A stretch of DNA of 49,823 nt from Streptomyces sp. L-9-10 (GCF_004151105.1 NZ_PHRF01000118.1:1-49823); one strand, 5' to 3'. Numbered from the stretch's first letter, positions 17,966 to 26,209 are shown. The notes: generated by a model from the sequence alone, not told the origin. Program-made: numbers and translations.

Positions 17966-18990
17966 CGGGAATCCTCCTCGGCTGCGGGTGCGGCTGCGCC
18001 TGCGGCGCCTGGCGTGGCGACTGCGGCCCCGGGCTTCAGGACCGCAGGGTTTACGGCAGCGGGGTTCACGGCCCCGCCTGGCTCCGCGGCCGGGCGTCCG
18101 GGCTCGGACCCGGCCGATGCCGCCTCGTACAGCGGCAGCCGGGGGTCGACGGCGAGCCCCGGCCACGTGTCCCTGATCCAGCCGTGGTCGGGGTGGTCGC
18201 TGATCAGCCACTCCCGTGACTCCCCCGGCCCCGCCATCACATTGAGGTAGTACATGTCGCGGCCGGGCGAGGCGATGGACGGACCGTGCCAGCCGTCCGG
18301 GATCAGGACGGTGTCGCCCGTGCGGACCTCGGCGAGGACGTCCGTCCCGCCGGGGCGGGAGGGTGAGACCCGGTGATAGCCGAGGCCGTCGCCATCGATC
18401 TCGAAGTAGTAGATCTCCTCCAGCTCGGACTCGACGCCCGGCCGGTGCTCGTCGTGTTTGTGCGGCGGGTACGACGACCAGTTGCCGCCCGGGGTGAGTA
18501 CCTCGACCGCGATGAGCCGGTCGCAGGCGAAGACCCCCGCCGCGCCGAAGTTGTTGACCTGGCGCGAGCAGCCGCCCGCGCCGCGCAGTTCGACCGGAAC
18601 CTCCGGCGCGGGGCCGTAGCGAGCGGGGAGTCGTCGCTCGCACTTCGCTCCTGCCAGGGCGAAGCGGCCTCCCGCACCGGAGGCGATCTGTGCGTGGGCA
18701 TCACGCGGCACGTACGCGAAGTCCGTGACTCCGCTGAACACGCTTTCCCTGCCCCGCAGTTCAAAGAGTTTGCCCTGCGTGCCCACCGTGCAACCGCCGG
18801 TGAGCGGAAGAACGATCCACTCGCTGTCCCCGGCGGCCAGGTCGTGCGTACCGCCGGGCGGGAGCTCCAGGACGCGCAGGCTGCTGTGTGCCCAGCCGGC
18901 CCGCCGTGGATCGATGTCGAGGGCGTACGGGCCCGACGCGGCGCTGCCCGCGGGTACGTACCAGCCGTACGGTTCGTGGTTGGTCGTCAT
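17962..18990 (-). CDS. iolB: 5-deoxy-glucuronate isomerase (IolB)
   Basis: The 342-residue bicupin isomerises 5-deoxy-glucuronate to 5-dehydro-2-deoxy-gluconate. Characteristic stretches are the metal-site region SSYPPHKHDEHRPGVESELEEIYYFEI (two His pairs and Glu), DTVLIPDGWHGPSIASPGRDMYYLNVMAGP, and a C-terminal DHPDHGWIRDTW. ATG 18990 follows GGAGACTTC. About 45 extra residues at the C-terminus, rich in Ala, Pro and Gly (NPAAVNPAVLKPGAA...), are not part of the enzyme fold. Their 3' end is shared with the iolD start. Confidence 0.95.
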   Translation of the reverse strand: MTTNHEPYGWYVPAGSAASGPYALDIDPRRAGWAHSSLRVLELPPGGTHDLAAGDSEWIVLPLTGGCTVGTQGKLFELRGRESVFSGVTDFAYVPRDAHAQIASGAGGRFALAGAKCERRLPARYGPAPEVPVELRGAGGCSRQVNNFGAAGVFACDRLIAVEVLTPGGNWSSYPPHKHDEHRPGVESELEEIYYFEIDGDGLGYHRVSPSRPGGTDVLAEVRTGDTVLIPDGWHGPSIASPGRDMYYLNVMAGPGESREWLISDHPDHGWIRDTWPGLAVDPRLPLYEAASAGSEPGRPAAEPGGAVNPAAVNPAVLKPGAAVATPGAAGAAAPAAEEDSR

Positions 18991-19006
18991 GAAGTCTCCG
19001 TACCCC

Positions 19007-19888
19007 CTAGAGCAGACCCACGGCCGTATCGACGGCACGGGCCACATCCCCGTCGACCGGATAGAGCAGTGAACGGCCGACGACCAGTCCCCGGACGGTG
19101 GGCAGTTGCAGCGCCTTGCGCCATTTCTCGTACGCGCCCTCCTGATCGCCCCCGATCTCGCCGCCCAGCAGGACGGCCGGGAGTGTCGAGGTCTCCATCA
19201 CCCGGGCCATATCGTCGGGGTCCTGGGTAACGGGAACCTTCAGCCAGGTGTACGCGGAGGTACCGCCCAGTCCGGAGGCGATGGCGATCGAGCGCGTCAC
19301 CGCGTCCGCGCCCAGATCGGTGCGGAGCCGGCCGTCCGCGCGGTAGCAGATGAACGGCTCGACGAAGACCGGCAGGCGGCGTTCGGCCATGGCGTCGACG
19401 GCGCGGGCGGTGGAGTGGAGGGTGTCGAGGGAGCGCGGGTCCTCGTAGTCGATACGGAGGAGCAGTTTGCCCGCGTCGAAACGGAGCCTGTCGAGGTCCT
19501 CGGGGCGGTGTCCTGTGAAGCGGTCGTCAAGCTCGAACGCGGCACCGGCGAGCCCGCCGCGGTTCATCGAGCCGACGACGACGCGGTCCTCCAGGGCGCC
19601 GAGGAGCAGCAGGTCGTCGAGGATGTCCGCGGTGGCCAGGACGCCGTCGACACCGGGCCGTGACAGCGCGAGACAGAGCCGCTCCAGCAGATCGGCGCGG
19701 TTGGCCATGGCGAGGCGCTGGTCCCCGACAGCCAGGGCGCCGCGGGCCGGATGGTCGGCCGCGATGATCATCAGCCGGCCGTTGGCGCGCAGCAGGGGGC
19801 GGCGGGTACGGCGGGCGGCGGCCTCGGCGACGGCCTCGGGGTGGTACGTACGCAGGCGGACCAGCTCGGACACATCGACGCCGCTCAC
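19007..19888 (-). CDS. Cgl0159-family (beta/alpha)8 aldolase, likely DKGP aldolase of the inositol pathway
   Basis: The 293-residue TIM-barrel protein matches the Cgl0159 family found in actinobacterial inositol clusters. Visible marks are MIIAADHPARGAL near the N-terminus, ATADILDDLLLLG, KLLLRIDYED (K141), FVEPFICYR, and YTWLKVPVT, whose K217 is a candidate Schiff-base lysine of a class I aldolase. No class II IolJ gene is present, so I infer that this protein cleaves 5-dehydro-2-deoxy-gluconate 6-phosphate to DHAP and malonic semialdehyde. GTG 19888 overlaps the iolC stop by four bases (GTGA). iolB follows after 16 bp. Confidence 0.8.
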   Translation of the reverse strand: MSGVDVSELVRLRTYHPEAVAEAAARRTRRPLLRANGRLMIIAADHPARGALAVGDQRLAMANRADLLERLCLALSRPGVDGVLATADILDDLLLLGALEDRVVVGSMNRGGLAGAAFELDDRFTGHRPEDLDRLRFDAGKLLLRIDYEDPRSLDTLHSTARAVDAMAERRLPVFVEPFICYRADGRLRTDLGADAVTRSIAIASGLGGTSAYTWLKVPVTQDPDDMARVMETSTLPAVLLGGEIGGDQEGAYEKWRKALQLPTVRGLVVGRSLLYPVDGDVARAVDTAVGLL

Positions 19889-20976
19889 GAGAGGGCCTCG
19901 GGGGATCGCGCCGAAGAACGCGCTGTGGACGGCGTGGTGGACGGCTCCGTGGCGGGTTCCGGCGGGGGATCCGCCGCCGGAACCCTCCCGTCCGCGAGCG
20001 TCCGCGCGACCTCTTCGTCGTACGGCATCGCGGACGAACAGGCGAGGCGGCCCGCGACGATGGCCCCGGCGGCGTTCGCGTACCGCATGACGCGCTCCAG
20101 ATCCCAGCCGGCGAGCAGTCCGTGGCAGAGGGCGCCGCCGAACGCGTCCCCCGCGCCGAGTCCGTTGACGACATCGACGGGGACGGGCGGCACCTCTGCC
20201 CGGGTGCCGTCCCGGTGGACGGCGAGCACACCCTTGGGGCCCTGTTTGACGACGGCCAGCTCGACCCCGGCGGCGAGCAGAGCCCGCGCGGCGGCATGGG
20301 GTTCGCGCTCGCCCACGGCCACTTCGCACTCGTCGAGATTGCCCACCGCGACGGTGGCGTGCCGCAGGGCCCGCGCGTACACCGCGCGCGGCTCCGCGCC
20401 GTCCAGCTCCGCACCTCCCGGCTCCGCATCTCCGGGCTCCGCGCCGTTCGGCCAGAACATCGGCCGCCAGTCGAGGTCGAAGACGGTGATCCCCGACTTT
20501 CCGCGCGCTTCCAGCGCCGCGAGGGTCGCCGTTCGGCTGGGCTCCGCGCACAGGCCGGTGCCGGTCATCCAGAAGATACGGGCCGAACGGATGGCGTCCA
20601 GGTCCAGTTCGTCCGGACGGATCTCCAGGTCCGGGGCCTTGGGCAGCCGGTAGAAGTAGAGCGGGAAGTCGTCCGGGGGGAACACCTCGCAGAAGGTGAC
20701 CGGGGTCGGATACTCGTCCACCGCCGTCACCCAGCGGTCATCGACCTCGAACTCCCGCAGCGCCTGGTGCAGATAGTCCCCGAACGGGTCCCTGCCGGTA
20801 CGGGTGATGACGGCGGTGCGTCTGCCGAGCCGGGCCGCCGCGACGGCGACATTCGTCGCGGAGCCACCGAGGAACTTCCCGAAGGTGTCGACCTGAGCCA
20901 GCGGGACGCCGGTCCGCAGCGGATAGAGGTCCACCCCGATCCGGCCCATGGTGATGACGTCGTACGGCTCAGGCAT
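19885..20976 (-). CDS. iolC: 5-dehydro-2-deoxygluconokinase (IolC)
   Basis: The 363-residue PfkB-family kinase phosphorylates 5-dehydro-2-deoxy-gluconate. It has the N-terminal GG motif (KFLGGSATNVAVAAARLG), IolC-type MGRIGVDLYPL, and the C-terminal active-site motif NGLGAGDAFGG with base D277. ATG 20976 has AAAGGA upstream and is the first gene of the operon. Two parts fall outside the fold: an internal GAEPGDAEPGGAELDGAEP insertion (178-196), and a Pro/Thr/Ser-rich tail (residues about 335-363). Confidence 0.95.
   Translation of the reverse strand: MPEPYDVITMGRIGVDLYPLRTGVPLAQVDTFGKFLGGSATNVAVAAARLGRRTAVITRTGRDPFGDYLHQALREFEVDDRWVTAVDEYPTPVTFCEVFPPDDFPLYFYRLPKAPDLEIRPDELDLDAIRSARIFWMTGTGLCAEPSRTATLAALEARGKSGITVFDLDWRPMFWPNGAEPGDAEPGGAELDGAEPRAVYARALRHATVAVGNLDECEVAVGEREPHAAARALLAAGVELAVVKQGPKGVLAVHRDGTRAEVPPVPVDVVNGLGAGDAFGGALCHGLLAGWDLERVMRYANAAGAIVAGRLACSSAMPYDEEVARTLADGRVPAADPPPEPATEPSTTPSTARSSARSPEALS
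20389..20445 (-). repeat. Short GAEP-type repeat inside iolC
   Basis: Imperfect repeats of a CCGGCTCCGC-like unit encode GAEP/GDAEP/GGAE/DGAEP in frame, inserted in a loop of the kinase. Confidence 0.65.
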
Positions 20977-21035
20977 GCGCGTCCTTTCGGTTCGCCGGTC
21001 ACTCCGACGTCACTCCCACATCCACGTCGCTCCCC

Positions 21036-21065
21036 GATCTAATGCCCGCCTCCGAGCCCTGTCAA
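21036..21065 (-). promoter_or_regulatory. Promoter of the iolC operon
   Basis: On the minus strand TTGACA (21065-21060) is followed after 18 bases by TAGATC (21041-21036). This is a good match to a vegetative Streptomyces promoter and places the start about 50-60 bases before the iolC ATG. Confidence 0.6.
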
Positions 21066-21100
21066 TGTTTTGTCCTGACATTCGGACGAAGGGGTTGACA
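21066..21100. promoter_or_regulatory. iolC-iolE divergent control region
   Basis: A plus-strand TTGACA (21095-21100), 30 bases from the minus-strand one, faces iolE, although its -10 is poor. Between them TTGTCC-N8-GGACGAA (21070-21090) is an imperfect inverted repeat that could bind a shared regulator. No iol regulator gene is in the window. Confidence 0.35.
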
Positions 21101-21131
21101 CTCTTTCCGTACCACCGGAAAGCTGACCGGT

Positions 21132-22043
21132 ATGACCTCTTCCGTACCCACGTCCAACCGCATCCGGGTCGGGTCGGCCCCCGACTCCTGGGGCGTGTGG
21201 TTCCCCGACGACCCCCAGCAGGTTCCCTGGCAGCGTTTCCTCGATGAGGTCGCCGAGGCGGGCTACGAGTGGATCGAGCTGGGCCCTTACGGCTACCTCC
21301 CCTCCGATCCCGTCCGGCTGGGCGAGGAGACCTCCCGGCGCGGGCTGAAGGTCTCCGCCGGAACCGTCTTCACCGGACTGCACCACGGCCCCGCCGTCTG
21401 GGAGAAGACCTGGGCGCACGTCGCGGACATCGCCGCGCTCACCCGGGCGATGGGCGCGGACCATCTGGTCGTCATCCCTTCGTTCTGGCGCGACGACAAG
21501 ACGGGGGAGGTGCTGGAGGACCGGACCCTGACGGCGGAGCAGTGGCGCGATCTGACGGCACAGACCGAGCGGCTCGGCCGTGAGGTGCGGGACCGGTACG
21601 GGCTGCGCATCGTCGTCCATCCGCACGCCGACACCCATATCGACAGCGAGGAGAACGTCAGCCGCTTCCTCGACGCGACGGATCCCGATCTGGTCTCGCT
21701 CTGCCTGGACACCGGGCACTACGCCTACTGCGGCGGCGACAGCGTCAAACTGATCGAGACCTACGGGGAGCGGATCGGCTATCTCCATCTCAAGCAGGTG
21801 GACCCGGAGATCCTCGCCGAGGTCGTCGCGGACGAGGTGCCGTTCGGGCCGGCGGTCGGCCGCGGGGTGATGTGCGAGCCGCCGGGCGGCGTTCCCGCGC
21901 TGGAACCGGTACTCACCGCGGCGCGGCGGCTGGATGTGGACCTCTTCGCCATCGTCGAACAGGACATGTATCCATGCCCTCCCGACAAGCCGTTCCCGAT
22001 CGCCGCGCGCACCCGCCGTTTCCTGCGGAGTTGCGGCGCCTGA
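21132..22043 (+). CDS. iolE: Inosose dehydratase-like TIM-barrel protein (IolE-like)
   Basis: The 303-residue xylose-isomerase-like barrel begins RVGSAPDSWGVWFPDD, typical of inosose dehydratases and related IolE/IolH proteins. GYEWIELGPYGYLP, HPHADTHIDSEENVSRFLD, SLCLDTGHYAYCGGD and YLHLKQVDPE supply the usual Glu, His and Asp metal ligands. IolE removes water from 2-keto-myo-inositol to give the IolD substrate. IolE is assigned because the other pathway genes lie divergently 155 bp away. An epimerase role cannot be excluded. The ribosome site is weak (GGAAAG, 13 bases away). Confidence 0.75.
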   Translation: MTSSVPTSNRIRVGSAPDSWGVWFPDDPQQVPWQRFLDEVAEAGYEWIELGPYGYLPSDPVRLGEETSRRGLKVSAGTVFTGLHHGPAVWEKTWAHVADIAALTRAMGADHLVVIPSFWRDDKTGEVLEDRTLTAEQWRDLTAQTERLGREVRDRYGLRIVVHPHADTHIDSEENVSRFLDATDPDLVSLCLDTGHYAYCGGDSVKLIETYGERIGYLHLKQVDPEILAEVVADEVPFGPAVGRGVMCEPPGGVPALEPVLTAARRLDVDLFAIVEQDMYPCPPDKPFPIAARTRRFLRSCGA

Positions 22044-22365
22044 CCCGGCGAGGGCGGTACGGAGCGGGGCCGGCGCCTGTGATGCGCCTGACGTCACACA
22101 ACTCCCGTGAGCGTCCACGCCACATGAGGTCCACGTACCACATGAGATGCACGCGTCATTTGTGCCGCATGCGCCACAAAGATCCCTCTACCGTCACACA
22201 TATCTCGATTACACAGTCCTTCCGTCACAGGGAGGTGACAAATCTACTCTCTCCATCACTCTGTGTCGCTCGATGGGCACAGGCTGGGTGATCACCAGCG
22301 TCGTGCCGCAGCTCCCCCGACGGCCCACCGGCCTTCCTGCGGCGGACGCGGGGAGGTAGCCACTG
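22044..22365. other. Gene-poor stretch before the MerR-like gene
   Basis: This 320-bp stretch has a lower GC content than its surroundings and several dyads (22159-22180; GTCAC-N6-GTGAC at 22224-22239). The motif CCACATGAG occurs twice near 22120-22145. A frame at 22273-22359 (28 codons) ends just before the next gene's ribosome site, but it lacks its own and is not called. Confidence 0.5.
22159..22180. promoter_or_regulatory. Candidate operator dyad
   Basis: TTTGTG-CC-GCATGC-GC-CACAAA: the outer 6-bp arms and the central hexamer are perfectly symmetric. It lies about 185 bp before the MerR-like gene and 115 bp after iolE. Confidence 0.4.
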
Positions 22366-22563
22366 ATGACGGACAAAAGGCTCTGGTCCTACAAGGAGAT
22401 CGCGGCGCACATCAGGGTGCAGCCGGATACCGTCCGCTCGTACCGCAAGCACGGACTGCTCCCGCCGCCCGACCATGTGGAGAACGGAAAGCCCTATTGG
22501 TACGCGGACACCGTCCGCGCCTGGGTGGCCCAGCGTCCCGGTAACAGAAGCAACAGAGGCTGA
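22366..22563 (+). CDS. Small MerR-like/AlpA-type HTH protein
   Basis: The 65-residue protein is a single winged-helix DNA-binding domain: WSYKEIAAHIRVQPDTVRSYRKHGLLPPPDH, then a GKPYWYADTVRAWVAQRPG wing and recognition segment. It has no effector domain. ATG 22366 has a strong GGGGAGGT eight bases upstream. Proteins of this size and sequence are widespread in Streptomyces. Excisionase-like roles are possible, but no integrase or att site is nearby. It is a single gene with its own terminator. Confidence 0.85.
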   Translation: MTDKRLWSYKEIAAHIRVQPDTVRSYRKHGLLPPPDHVENGKPYWYADTVRAWVAQRPGNRSNRG

Positions 22564-22586
22564 GCGACCGGGCGGCCGTGAGCCCG

Positions 22587-22621
22587 CCGTGGGCCCGTAC
22601 CGATCCGGTACGGGCCCACGG
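22587..22621. terminator. Bidirectional terminator hairpin
   Basis: A perfect 16-bp stem (22587-22602 with 22606-22621) and 3-base loop separate the convergent MerR-like and MMPL genes. Confidence 0.85.
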
Positions 22622-22692
22622 CCCCCGTTCCGCCCCTCTTGCTCGCCCCCGTTCCGCACGGTCACGTTCCGCACGGCCCCATTCCGCTCCGG

Positions 22693-24954
22693 TCAGACGC
22701 TCGCCGTGTCCCGGTCCCGGTCAGAGGGCTCCGTCCGCGCCGGATCTCCCGCGTCCCCTTCGGCGGCCGGCTTCGACTCGCCCTCGCTCAGCCCGAACCG
22801 GTCATGGAAGCGGCGCAGCGGCCCGGGAGCCCACCAGGTCGCCCTGCCCGTCAGCTTCATCACCGCGGGCACCAGCAGGCTGCGGACCACCATCGCGTCC
22901 ATGAGCACGGCGAGCGCGATCCCGAGCCCCAGCATCTTGGTGTTGGTCACCCGGGAGGTGCCGATGCCCACCATGACCACCGCGAGGATCACGGCCGCCG
23001 CGGTGATCAGTCCACCGGTGCGCCGGAGGCCGAAGGTCACCGCTTGTTCGTGATCGCCGCCGCGGTCGTACTCCTCCTTGATCCGGGAGAGCAGGAAGAC
23101 TCCGTAGTCCATGGAGAGCCCGAAGGCGACACAGAACATGAGGACCGGCAGGGTCGTCTCGATGTCGCCGGTGGCGGTGAAGCCGAGCAGCCCGGAGAGG
23201 TTGCCGTCCTGGAAGACCCAGACCACCGCCCCGAACATCGCCGTGAGACTCAGCGCGTTGAGCACGACCGCCTGGAGCGGTATCAGCACACTGCCGGTGA
23301 GCAGGAAGACCAGCAGCAGGGTCACCACCACGATGATGGCCACCGCCCACGGCAGCCGGTCGGCGATCGCGTCCTTGGAATCGACCAGGACGGCGGCGGT
23401 GCCGGTCACCGACGTGTCGAACGCTGCCGGTTCCGCGCGGATGTCCCGGACGAGTTGCTGGGCCTCCTGGCCCACCGCCTCTCCCTCGGCCCGCACCGTG
23501 AAGTACCCGTGTTCGCCCGAGGTGACGGGGCCGTCGACCCTGAGCGCCCCCGGCAGAGCCGCTATCCGGCCGCGGTAGTCGGCGTATTCGGCGGGCGTGG
23601 CAGCGCCCTCCACGAACACCTCCAGGCCGCCGCTCGGGCTGCCGGGGAAGCCGTCCCGTATTTCCTCCTGGACCACCCGGGAATCAGCACTCGACGGCAG
23701 TTGCCGGTAGTCGGCGGTACCGAACGTGGCGCCCAGGAAGGGCAGTCCGAGCACGACCAGCCCGGCCGCCGTGGCGAGGGCGAAGACCGGCGCCCGGCGC
23801 ATCACCAGCGCGGCCATGCGACCCCAGCCGGCCCCCGGCTCGGCGGACGCGCCCGCGGTTCCCGATCCGTCACGCGTCCCGGGCTTCCGCCGCCGGCGCA
23901 GCAGGACCCGCAGATCCAGCGCGTTGACCCGATGGCCCAGCAGCATCAGCGCGGCCGGCAGCAGTATCAGCGCGGCAGCCGCCGCCAGCAGCACCACCGC
24001 GATGCCGGCATAGGCGAAGGAGCGCAGGAAGTACTGGGGGAAGACCATCATGGCCGCCAGCGACACCGCCACGGTCAGCGCGGAGAACAGCACCGTCCGC
24101 CCGGCGGTGCGCAGCGTGATGCCCACGGCGTCCCGTACCTCGGCGCCCTCGGCCAGCTCCTCGCGGAACCTGCGCACGATGAACAGGGCGTAGTCGACGG
24201 CCAGTCCGAGCCCCAGGGCCGTGGTGAGGTTCTGCGCGAAGACCGAGACATCGGTCAGTTCGGTGATCCCGCGCAGCACCGCGTTCGTCCCCAGGATGGC
24301 GACGATGCCGAGACCGAGCGGCAGGAGGGCGGCGATCGCACTGCCGAAGACCATCACCAGCAGCACCAGCGTCACCGGCAGGGCGATCAGCTCGGCCCGC
24401 AGCAGATCCTCCTGGATGATGTCCTGCATCTCGTGCTGTACCGCGACGGGTCCGCCGAGCGAGACCTCCAACGGCCCGTGCGTGCCGCGGAATTCCGGCG
24501 CTATCCGGTCCAGGACCGTCGCGGCCTTCGTCTCGTCGCCCTCGATCCTCGCCGCGATCAGCGCTTCCCGGCCGTCCTCGGCGCGCAGCGCGGCCGACCC
24601 GGTCCCCCAGTAGGACCCGACCCCGGTGATGCCCGGCTCAGCCGCGAGCCGGTCGGTGAGGTGCTTGGCCTCGGCGGCCACCGCGGGGTCGTCCACGCTC
24701 CGGCCGCCGCTGTCCACGAGCAGCAGCAGATTGGGCTGAGAGGCCGGGAACTCCCGCTCCAGCGCCTGGGTCGCGTACGTCGACTCGGCGTCCGGATCCG
24801 CCCAGCCGCCACTTCCCATCCGGTCGGCGACCCCGCTCCCGGCGAAGACGGCCAGGGCCGTGATCACCAGCGCGACCAGGAGCGAGAACCTCGGCCGCGC
24901 GGTGACGAACCGGGTCCATCCCCCAAGACTCGGTCCAGTATTGACTTCGGACAT
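22693..24954 (-). CDS. MMPL-family (RND) membrane exporter
   Basis: The 753-residue protein has two RND repeats of six membrane segments each, with large external loops after TM1 and TM7. The conserved TM4 and TM10 motifs are present: GLGLAVDYALFIVRRFREEL, and FGLSMDYGVFLLSRIKEEY with paired Asp-Tyr needed for proton relay. The size is typical of actinobacterial MMPL pumps that export lipids or drugs. It is divergent from a TetR regulator across a 59-bp nested dyad, so repression by that TetR is very likely. ATG 24954 follows GAAGGGG. The C-terminus is charged (about 40 residues). Confidence 0.9.
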   Translation of the reverse strand: MSEVNTGPSLGGWTRFVTARPRFSLLVALVITALAVFAGSGVADRMGSGGWADPDAESTYATQALEREFPASQPNLLLLVDSGGRSVDDPAVAAEAKHLTDRLAAEPGITGVGSYWGTGSAALRAEDGREALIAARIEGDETKAATVLDRIAPEFRGTHGPLEVSLGGPVAVQHEMQDIIQEDLLRAELIALPVTLVLLVMVFGSAIAALLPLGLGIVAILGTNAVLRGITELTDVSVFAQNLTTALGLGLAVDYALFIVRRFREELAEGAEVRDAVGITLRTAGRTVLFSALTVAVSLAAMMVFPQYFLRSFAYAGIAVVLLAAAAALILLPAALMLLGHRVNALDLRVLLRRRRKPGTRDGSGTAGASAEPGAGWGRMAALVMRRAPVFALATAAGLVVLGLPFLGATFGTADYRQLPSSADSRVVQEEIRDGFPGSPSGGLEVFVEGAATPAEYADYRGRIAALPGALRVDGPVTSGEHGYFTVRAEGEAVGQEAQQLVRDIRAEPAAFDTSVTGTAAVLVDSKDAIADRLPWAVAIIVVVTLLLVFLLTGSVLIPLQAVVLNALSLTAMFGAVVWVFQDGNLSGLLGFTATGDIETTLPVLMFCVAFGLSMDYGVFLLSRIKEEYDRGGDHEQAVTFGLRRTGGLITAAAVILAVVMVGIGTSRVTNTKMLGLGIALAVLMDAMVVRSLLVPAVMKLTGRATWWAPGPLRRFHDRFGLSEGESKPAAEGDAGDPARTEPSDRDRDTASV

Positions 24955-25011
24955 GGTGCGGTGTCCCCTTCACCGTGACCCGCGGCACGGGTCAGTCATT
25001 GTCATAGAATA

Positions 25012-25070
25012 GACAAACACGAGTCATCGCTCGCATTAATCAATAATGCGAGCTGTCGCTCGTGTTTGTC
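25012..25070. promoter_or_regulatory. 59-bp nested dyad, probable TetR operator
   Basis: Outer 12-bp arms (25012-25023 GACAAACACGAG with 25059-25070) enclose inner 10-bp arms (25029-25038 GCTCGCATTA with 25044-25053), separated by 5-base spacers around a 5-base centre. All arms are perfect. Each half also holds a smaller dyad, GAG-N6-CTC and CGAGC-N4-GCTCG, suggesting two adjacent TetR dimer sites. It lies between the divergent MMPL and tetR genes, 28 bases before the tetR start. Confidence 0.8.
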
Positions 25071-25098
25071 AACCGATCCAGGAAAGCCGGGGATTCAC

Positions 25099-25785
25099 AT
25101 GCCGGAGGCCAAGAACGGCAGCGAGAACGGAACGGGAAAGCCGCGCCGCCGCCAGGCCCGCGGCGAGCGCCGCATCGCCCAGCTCCTGCAAGCCGCGGCC
25201 AATGTCTTCTGCACCACCGGTTACACCGCGGCGAGCACCAACTCCATCGCCCGCGAGGCAGGCGTCTCCCCGGGCACGCTCTACCAGTTCTTCCCGAACA
25301 AGGAAGCCATCGCCGTCGAGCTGGGCGATCACCTGCTGACCCGCTGGCGTGCCACCTACGGCCACGCGTTCACCCCGGCCCATCTCGAACTGCCGCTGGA
25401 CCAGCTGCTGGACGCCGTCCTCGACCCGTTGATCCAGTTCAACTTCGAGAACCCGGCCTTCAACGTCCTCATGCACGGCCCGGACATCCCCGGCCAGGTC
25501 TCCCGGGACCACGACGCCCTGCACTCCTCCATGCTCACCAGGGTCGAGGAAGTCCTCGCCGGCTACCTCCCCACCGCACCGGAGCCCGACATCACCCGGG
25601 TCGCACACACGGTCTTCGCCGTGTTCAAGGCGGGCATGGATCTGATCCTCGCCGTGGAGCCCGCCGAACGGGACGCGTACATCGCCGAGCTGAAGGCGGT
25701 GCTCTTCCGCTACCTGTGTCCGCTCGTCGGGGACCTCCACAACGGCTCCGACCATCAGGACCGGGTTCGATTTCATACCCCCTAG
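25099..25785 (+). CDS. TetR-family repressor
   Basis: The 228-residue protein has an N-terminal TetR DNA-binding domain: RIAQLLQAAANVFCTTGYTAASTNSIAREAGVSPGTLYQFFPNKEAIAVELG. A mostly helical ligand domain follows. I start at ATG 25099 (MPEAKNGSEN); an in-frame ATG at 25066 lies inside the operator and has no ribosome site. The stop TAG 25783-25785 lies inside the copper-type operator of the next gene. It is divergent from the MMPL exporter, which it probably represses together with itself. The inducer is unknown. Confidence 0.9.
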   Translation: MPEAKNGSENGTGKPRRRQARGERRIAQLLQAAANVFCTTGYTAASTNSIAREAGVSPGTLYQFFPNKEAIAVELGDHLLTRWRATYGHAFTPAHLELPLDQLLDAVLDPLIQFNFENPAFNVLMHGPDIPGQVSRDHDALHSSMLTRVEEVLAGYLPTAPEPDITRVAHTVFAVFKAGMDLILAVEPAERDAYIAELKAVLFRYLCPLVGDLHNGSDHQDRVRFHTP

Positions 25786-25790
25786 GGGTA
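25776..25790 (+). promoter_or_regulatory. CsoR-type copper operator upstream of copZ
   Basis: TACCCC-CTA-GGGGTA (6-bp arms, 3-base spacer) matches the G/C-tract inverted repeats bound by CsoR copper sensors in actinobacteria. It overlaps the last codons and stop of tetR and lies about 90 bp before the copZ ATG. Confidence 0.65.
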
Positions 25791-25881
25791 GGGTCGTAGG
25801 TGCTGGGACGTCACGCGGCCCCTGCGCGCCTCTGGCGTACCACCACCCGTCCCTACGCCAGCCCCGAAGAGGAGAAACACC

Positions 25882-26106
25882 ATGACCGCCGAGACGAAGA
25901 ACCAGGTCACCACCGTCTACCAGGTCACCGGTATGACCTGCGGCCACTGCGAGGGGGCCGTCTCCAGCGAGATCTCGGCGATCGCGGGCGTCACATCCGT
26001 GGAGGCCACGGCCGCCACGGGACGGGTGACCGTCGTTTCCCAGGCCCCGCTGGACGAGGAGGCCGTGCGCGCGGCCGTCGACGAGGCCGGTTACGAACTG
26101 GCCTGA
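25882..26106 (+). CDS. copZ: Copper chaperone CopZ (HMA domain)
   Basis: The 74-residue protein is a single heavy-metal-associated domain with the Cu(I) motif GMTCGHCEGAV (C20, C23) and the usual VTVVSQ strand and terminal AGYELA. It carries copper to a P-type ATPase or to its sensor. ATG 25882 follows AGAGGAG. A CsoR-type box sits in its upstream region. No copA or csoR gene is present nearby, so the chaperone is separated from its usual partners. Confidence 0.9.
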   Translation: MTAETKNQVTTVYQVTGMTCGHCEGAVSSEISAIAGVTSVEATAATGRVTVVSQAPLDEEAVRAAVDEAGYELA

Positions 26107-26209
26107 AGAGGCCCGCCCCCACGATCGGAGGCACGAACCCGCCCCCTCCTCCGTTTATGTGGTTAGCACCTCCTATGTGCCTGCGGTCCTTCACATGCAC
26201 CACAGGACC

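Noticed and set aside
17966..18643. N-terminal extension of iolD to 850 residues
   Set aside because: The added part is an Arg-rich out-of-frame reading of iolB. The true start at 17965 has a strong ribosome site and an ATGA overlap.
22147..22359. A 70-codon frame upstream of the MerR-like gene
   Set aside because: Third-position GC in its first half is too low for this genome, there is no ribosome site, and it runs across the dyads of the intergenic region.
22366..22563. MerR-like/AlpA protein considered as an excisionase of an integrated element
   Set aside because: There is no integrase, tRNA gene, att-like direct repeat or change in base composition around it.
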